A stretch of 64,000 bases of DNA from an uncultured Clostridiaceae bacterium (GTDB lineage Bacteria; Bacillota; Clostridia; TANB77; CAG-508). A program made the position numbers and the translations under genes. Under the pieces are notes generated by a model that did no database searches, had not been told where the DNA came from, and was given only the letters and a program-made list of their open reading frames with translations. Location: NCBI GenBank assembly GCA_947647275.1, contig CANSJQ010000001.1:186001-250000 (forward strand), written 5' to 3'. Below are positions 63,979 through 64,000 of the stretch, piece by piece (the stretch's first letter is position 1; each line of letters begins with the position of its first letter).

Positions 63979-64000
63979 ATGGCAGGAGTAAAAAATAGTT
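63979..64000 (+). CDS. Start of a further prophage gene (truncated by window end)
   Basis: ATG 63979 after TTGGGGG begins MAGVKNS and runs off the window. Position after YqaJ and DUF1351 would suit a RecT-like annealing protein, but seven residues cannot show it. Confidence 0.4.

Overview
The window is AT-rich DNA from a low-GC, spore-forming Firmicute, most likely a gut Clostridia lineage. The evidence is spore-germination genes (GerAB/GerAC), a SpoVS-like gene, a paired cohesin and dockerin, a GGGtGRT/NifU-like pair, a Gram-positive LexA box, TTGACA/TTTACA-17-TATAAT promoters and strong GGAGG ribosome sites. I assigned no species.

Layout. 1-5.4 kb: the end of a large Cna-B/vWFA surface adhesin, a sortase, a protein with a degenerate HExxH-like motif and a TPR/coiled-coil protein. 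6-12 kb: a glycolytic cluster gap, pgk, Nudix, tpiA, small ORF, gpmI (fba lies apart at 50.2 kb), with palindromic repeats after many of the stop codons. 12.3-25.4 kb: a YezG-type immunity gene, a secreted transglutaminase-like protein ending in a dockerin, a wall-anchored cohesin protein directly behind it, and a ~1,900-residue repeat surface protein (seven 207-bp Ig units, then about 28 26-residue repeats). 25.5-38.5 kb: small membrane and zinc-ribbon proteins, several gene remnants, two GNATs, the NifU-like/GGGtGRT pair, an SDR, a Nudix, a TVP38-type protein, a metallopeptidase behind a LexA box, and a peroxiredoxin with a duplicated 5' end. 38.8-46.6 kb: two ABC transporter polypeptides and an IbrA/IbrB-like pair. 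46.6-50 kb: a beta-CASP nuclease and a soluble AAA-M41 protease. 51-54 kb: a germination operon. 54.5-54.8 kb: a candidate type I toxin-antitoxin unit. 56 kb to the end: the left part of a prophage (integrase, CI-like repressor with operators, Cro-like protein, early genes, YqaJ exonuclease, DUF1351, SpoVS-like).

The most unusual signal is a recurring +1 frame break. Five otherwise intact genes (gpmI, the repeat surface protein, the IbrA-like gene, gerAB and the prophage integrase) are each split at an in-frame CGG codon. In every case, skipping the C and reading the following GGN as glycine restores a protein of the expected length. By eye I found in-frame CGG elsewhere only seven times, in four genes (38.3 kb and the 46.2-48.4 kb cluster), where it reads normally as Arg. 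This may be programmed or tolerated +1 frameshifting at a poorly decoded codon, or a systematic sequencing artefact; reads and proteomics would decide.
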